DNA from: Mesocentrotus franciscanus
Taxonomy: Eukaryota > Echinodermata > Echinoidea > Camarodonta > Strongylocentrotidae
Assembly: GCA_037976565.1 (NCBI GenBank)
Contig: CP137668.1
Coordinates: 35,912,088-35,976,087 of the forward strand
Reading direction: 5' to 3'
DNA: 64,000 nucleotides
Shown: positions 59,823-64,000 of the stretch, piece by piece
Numbering within the stretch: the first letter of the stretch is position 1
Layout: every line of letters begins with the position of its first letter
The notes under the pieces: model-generated
Databases searched by the model: none
What the model was told of the DNA's origin: nothing
The model's input: only the letters and a program-made list of their open reading frames with translations
Translations under genes and position numbers: made by a program

Positions 59823-62351
59823 TTTGCCATTTTAGCTTTAAAAACAAATCAGACTAAGCATTTAAAATGACTGCTACCGGTAGACAGGAAAAACAGTATA
59901 TGGGGAGCTGAAAAACACAATTGTTAAATAAAAAATGTTTATTCAAAGACCACACATTAGTACCTTTTACATTGGGAATTATGATATTGGAATCTTAACC
60001 TCAATATGAAATCAAGGATGATTCCGATCAGTGTTATTGAATTGGGACATATACTTTTGTAGCAGACGCAATCTCTACGTCCAATCATTCTTTCCGACTG
60101 GAAATACCCCCCTCCCTGCATTCACGTTTCAGCTCATATTACTAGGTGTTAGACCGACTTTCTTGTATAATTTCTGTAATTTTTGTCTCAAAATAGGAAA
60201 ATAATCCCTGCCTGTTCCCCTCAGGAACATTGCGATGCGCTTTCGTTTCTCTTCTAGGCGGTTGTAAAGTAATACCGATTTTGGAACAAAGTATATAGGG
60301 CTATTGTCCATGTATTCTTTTCTTTTTTAAACAAGCTGATATAAGACACCCGAGAAACATTGATTAATTGGATTTTTCTACACAAGTAATCTGATTCTTT
60401 TGTTTATACACTACTGCAACAGTATCTTTTTATGGGTAAACACCCTGAGGGGTTGGGTAAAAAACATTAACTATTAAAATATTGGATCGATTTCACTCAT
60501 TTTTTTCTATTGCATAGTGGTTGCTCCATTTTTCAAAATTATTCTTTTGTTTGTTTGATTTTCTTAGTTCGGTCATTGCGAAAAACAGACAGCCAAATCA
60601 ATTCTTTAAAAAACAGTCTGTGAAATAGATCGAATCATTAAATGAAATTTGTGTTTAAATAGTAATAACTAAATAATATTTAGTTATTACTATTTAAACA
60701 CTTCACTTATTATATTATAAGAAGTGAAGAAGAAAAAAATATACGAAGATCAAAGGGGAAAATATAAAAAGAAAAAAAAAAGGAAAGGAAGAGAAAATAA
60801 TGAAGGGGGAAAAAAGAAGATAGAAAGACGAAAGAGTGTATACAAGAAATGTATGCGTAAAATTATTATACATAGCCGGTGAAATCGGATACAGAAAAAA
60901 ACCACGCGGGTCTTAAATTTGATGAGGAAATTAAAGACATTTAATTCTTCTCGGATCACGACACGACATCTGTCCAATAGAGGACCCAAGAGGTAACCTT
61001 CAAGAAAGCCATGGTTTAAGGTGAAAATAATCACTGATTATTTCCCCTGATTTGGTTCTCTATCTTGCGAGAAAAGTCAGTGGTGTATTGGGTAGAGATA
61101 TTGAGGGGGTCAACGGTATTATTGAGTGGGGGAATACAAATTAACCGGGCTCTTGATTAATAATAAAGGGCGAGTGTGTGACGGGATGCAGCAATCTACT
61201 TTTCTATTTCCCTTTTCCCTCTAACCTTTTTCTCTCTTTTCTATGTTTTTTTTTTAAATTTCATTTCCCCCTTTTTACCATTCGATGGGGGCATGTATCC
61301 CCTGTGCCCCCACCAGCTATACCACTGAGACGAGTCATCGCATTTTGCGTGACTGACAGCACCATGAAGAGGGGAGTTTGTCTACATTTAGAAGACGTGA
61401 ATTGAATGCAGATCGATGCAAATTTCCGTGGAGGGCGGAAAAGGTAGAGGATGTTTGAATGAGAAGAAGGAAGAATGCCCAGGGAATGATATGAATCACC
61501 CTCTCTTCTCGTTTTAAACTCCGAAATAATAGCAAGGCAGTCAGGACTTTTATAAATTATGGTATTTTGCAACCACCAACACAAAACTGGTGTCAACAGT
61601 AGGCATCTGATGTTTAAAAGAAAATATTGATCAAGCTTTGACTTGTAAAAGATATACATGCTACGATTGTTTTATTAATTCATAGTGGCGGATTAAGGCG
61701 GGGGGGGGGGTGCCCTGTGTCTCCGGAACAAAATAAAACAATTTTTTAAAAAATACACAAAATATTAATATAACATTTAAACAATTGTTTTTCCCAAACG
61801 TCATCTGAACAAATGTGATTTTTTTCCCCCTCATTTTTCACAGATATGCCCTTCCCAACTAGAAGATCCTACACTTCCCAACTAGAGAATCCTAGATCCG
61901 CTAATTAATTCAAATAAAACCAAAACTAATATCGCTTTACCCCCATCCCATCCTCATTGCAGAAAACGAAGCCATATCGATCTTCCCCATGCCACTCCTG
62001 CGCGTCGCGCATCGTCACTCTTCGTACTGTCAGCCCGTTTGACAGGTCGCCGCTTAGGGATGGGGTATTTGCTCTGGGTTATATTCTTTAACCCTCTCCC
62101 TCTCTCAGACTCCTTACTTTTCTACCTGCCATCCCCATTCCAACATTTACCACGATTTAGCTCTAGCATGAAAGCAGGTGCTGTGTTAAGATTCAACATT
62201 TAGGTCAGCGGTGAAAATCAGATAATATTCCTCGCATGGCGCCGAAGGCAGCTATGCCTTTGCCGTAACTGTAAACGGATTGAATTCGCTCAGGTGTGCA
62301 AAAAGATGAATTTTAGTTGACGGGAAGAGGAAAAAAAGGAAAGAAGCGAGG
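59823..62351. other. Non-coding stretch, no gene seen
   Basis: Contains the 47-nt palindrome at 60653-60699 and purine-rich sequence at 60720-60840. A 132-codon minus frame (61261-61659) has no supporting signal. A GC-richer patch at 61965-62060 is unexplained. Confidence 0.4.
60653..60699. repeat. Perfect 47-nt palindrome
   Basis: Two 23-base arms starting GTTTAAATAGTAATAACTAA surround a single central A. All A/T except three G:C pairs per arm. A second short inverted pair (cttcactt / aagtgaag) follows at 60700-60728. Confidence 0.95.
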
Positions 62352-62369
62352 ATGAATTTGTGGCCACAG
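62352..62369 (+). CDS. Possible start codon and splice donor of a plus-strand gene
   Basis: ATG at 62352 opens six codons (MNLWPQ) that end in CAG followed by GTGAGT, a textbook 5' splice site at 62370. If real, this is the coding end of a first exon whose gene continues beyond the window. No partner exon is seen within the remaining 1.6 kb. Confidence 0.2.
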
Positions 62370-63139
62370 GTGAGTAAATCCTGTTTGATAGGAACACATG
62401 GATCGAAATTATAAGCTACCTAAAAACTCATGTACAACATGAACAATCTCAACTTTATCAGCAATGTAAGCTTCCTAAATGAGAAAAAACACTCTACCGG
62501 ATGCGTCATTTCGATTGCGTTATTACGCTAATCAAGCCTGTAAAGGCAATACGCCCACGCGCCAGTAACCCCAACGCAATGTTTGCACTCACTCGTAACT
62601 TTGCATTCAATTTGTGTACGATATCACCACTGGATATCACCTGTACACGCCTCGTCGAAACTACGCTAATCACTGAGCTGACGCAGTCCTGCGTCACCAA
62701 ATGACACACCATGTACAACGGGCAATACGTTAGTGCATTTTACATTCACTTTGTGTATACGGTGCCACTCTCACATGGTGCGTCAAAGACCGCACCAGTC
62801 GCTGACACAAGCATACGTCAGTAAATAACGTTTCATAATACAACATGCTCTAAAAAAAGTGCAAGAAGAGGTTGACGGTTAACATGGGTGACGCAAAGGA
62901 GGAATTGTAAACAATTTTTGTTTAAAGATGGCGGAAAGATGGCAAACAAGAACAAAAAAAGTGTACGTCCAATCATGGACCTAGATGGTCCAATTAACTC
63001 GATCGAGGGACGAGAGCACAGATGTTGGTCCATTTGATAGATTTTGCCTTCACTAGCATACAAATCTACAGCACTTTCTGGGTCAGTTCGATTATGTGTC
63101 GCATGAAAGTGTTGCGAATGTCATTTGAAAGTACATTAT
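62370..63139. other. Non-coding or intronic stretch, CpG-richer
   Basis: 62500-62830 is richer in CG and CGT than most of the window, with a tgacgcagtcctgcgtca palindrome (62678-62695) and repeated gcattcaatttgtgtac / acattcactttgtgtat blocks. No splice-flanked exon is recognised. Confidence 0.35.
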
Positions 63140-63450
63140 CAAGACAAGGAGATAACATGAAAGGAGGGAGAGAGACAGTAGGAGAGAGACATTAGGAGAG
63201 AGAGTATGAAAGAGGGTAAAAGGAGGAAAGAAAGAGAGAGAGAGAAAGAAAGAAAGAAAGAGATAGAGAAAGGATTGAGGGGATTGAAGAGGAGAAAGAG
63301 AGAGAGAGAGAGAGAAAGGTTCAGAGGAAAAGACGAGAAGGGCAGTCAAAGGGATAGAAGAAGAAAAAACGATAGAAAGAGATAATTTGATAGAGAGTTT
63401 AATAGAGAGAGAGAGGGATATTATTTTGAGAGGGGGGGGGTGGAGAGAGG
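63140..63450. repeat. GA-rich microsatellite tract
   Basis: Imperfect GAGAGA with AAAG and GGAG steps on the plus strand. The minus-strand Ser/Leu-rich frame is spurious. Confidence 0.9.
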
Positions 63451-64000
63451 GGGCATGACATCAGATGAAGATGTAATTGTAATGAAGACGAAAAGACAAT
63501 TAAGAATCTCACAAAAAAAGGGGTTAAAAATTCATGCACACACATGGGAGTGGAAAAAAGAATCAATATAGAATGATACATGTACATATACGATAGTGAA
63601 ATAGTAAGAAAAGTTCGTTAAAAAGATAGCGAATTAGATTTGCAAAAGTAATACAACAAGAATATGCAATAGCGTCATTCCTATCACATATCCATCCAAG
63701 GGGTGCCTATAAAGTACTACGACAACAAGTGCACTGAGGATATAAAAAATGCACTTAACATTTGGTTTATCAAAAGAAGGATAAAACCCCAAAGATAAGC
63801 TATGCAAAGTGAAAGTATGAGATAAACATGATAAAAGTACAGATAGTATATTGAAGAAAAACTTCATTTAAAAGTAGAAATGGAGACCCTATATCACTGA
63901 AGGAGAGAGGAGAGAGTATTGCGGCAGGAGAGATAAGTTGTGGAGTACTGTTCTGAAATCACAACATCTATCACTGTCGAATGTAGGCGCCAAATTCGAG
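63451..64000. other. Non-coding window end, no gene seen
   Basis: AT-rich purine-biased sequence with no exon or recognised repeat. Confidence 0.45.

Noticed and set aside
61261..61659. 132-codon minus-strand frame
   Set aside because: Composition is not protein-like throughout and there is no splice or start support.

Overview
This is a eukaryotic, AT-rich, repeat-dense nuclear window with very little coding sequence. It has tRNA-derived SINEs, several families of short inverted-repeat transposons, long trinucleotide microsatellites, spliced-exon signals and one long LTR retrotransposon. It carries no prokaryotic gene, operon or CRISPR array. The repeat style (TA-flanked elements starting CTGTAAACG or CAGTCAAACCTG, tandem arrays rich in TGACCTTTGACCT) fits a marine invertebrate. 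An echinoderm such as a sea urchin is my best guess, from memory of such genomes and not proven here.

Layout. 1-15.06 kb: non-coding DNA with SINEs, miniature transposons and a 500-N assembly gap (13746-14245). 15.06-24.48 kb: an array of about 140-bp repeats split by a Ty3/Gypsy-type LTR retrotransposon on the minus strand (15701-24168). Its two LTRs show no substitutions, only one C-run length difference, and they are flanked by a 4-bp ATAC duplication. The element has a tRNA primer-binding site, a leader made of about 24 copies of a 31-bp repeat, gag with a CCHC knuckle, protease, RT, RNase H and integrase, and a third reading frame after pol that encodes two C2H2 zinc fingers. The reading frames are cut by single-base shortfalls, each explainable by a short homopolymer run. 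24.5-36 kb: SINEs, miniature transposons and a 2.2-kb inverted-end repeat with several TGACGTCA sites. 35.7-37.3 kb: a trinucleotide-repeat tract broken up by a TA-flanked element, a SINE and a PIF/Harbinger-like element (36530-37086). The last of these encloses what looks like a captured first exon with a signal peptide and a 5' splice site. 40.2-42.7 kb: a tandem-repeat transposon and a recent 951-bp tandem duplication.

Host gene. On the minus strand, a first coding exon (48473-48765, strong Kozak ATG, consensus splice donor) and a 78-nt internal exon (44162-44239) are in compatible phase 0. They probably belong to one gene that continues to the left. I cannot name it. Its first exon also has a frame break at a short A run.

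49-64 kb: miniature transposons, GAT, GTA, CAT and GA microsatellites, a 900-bp zone of diverged repeats, a large fold-back element, a perfect 47-nt palindrome and two weak coding candidates. Because frame breaks in both the young retrotransposon and the host exon fall at homopolymers, and the contig ends flanking the gap differ by one T in a T run, I read most breaks as consensus errors of this assembly, not as gene decay.
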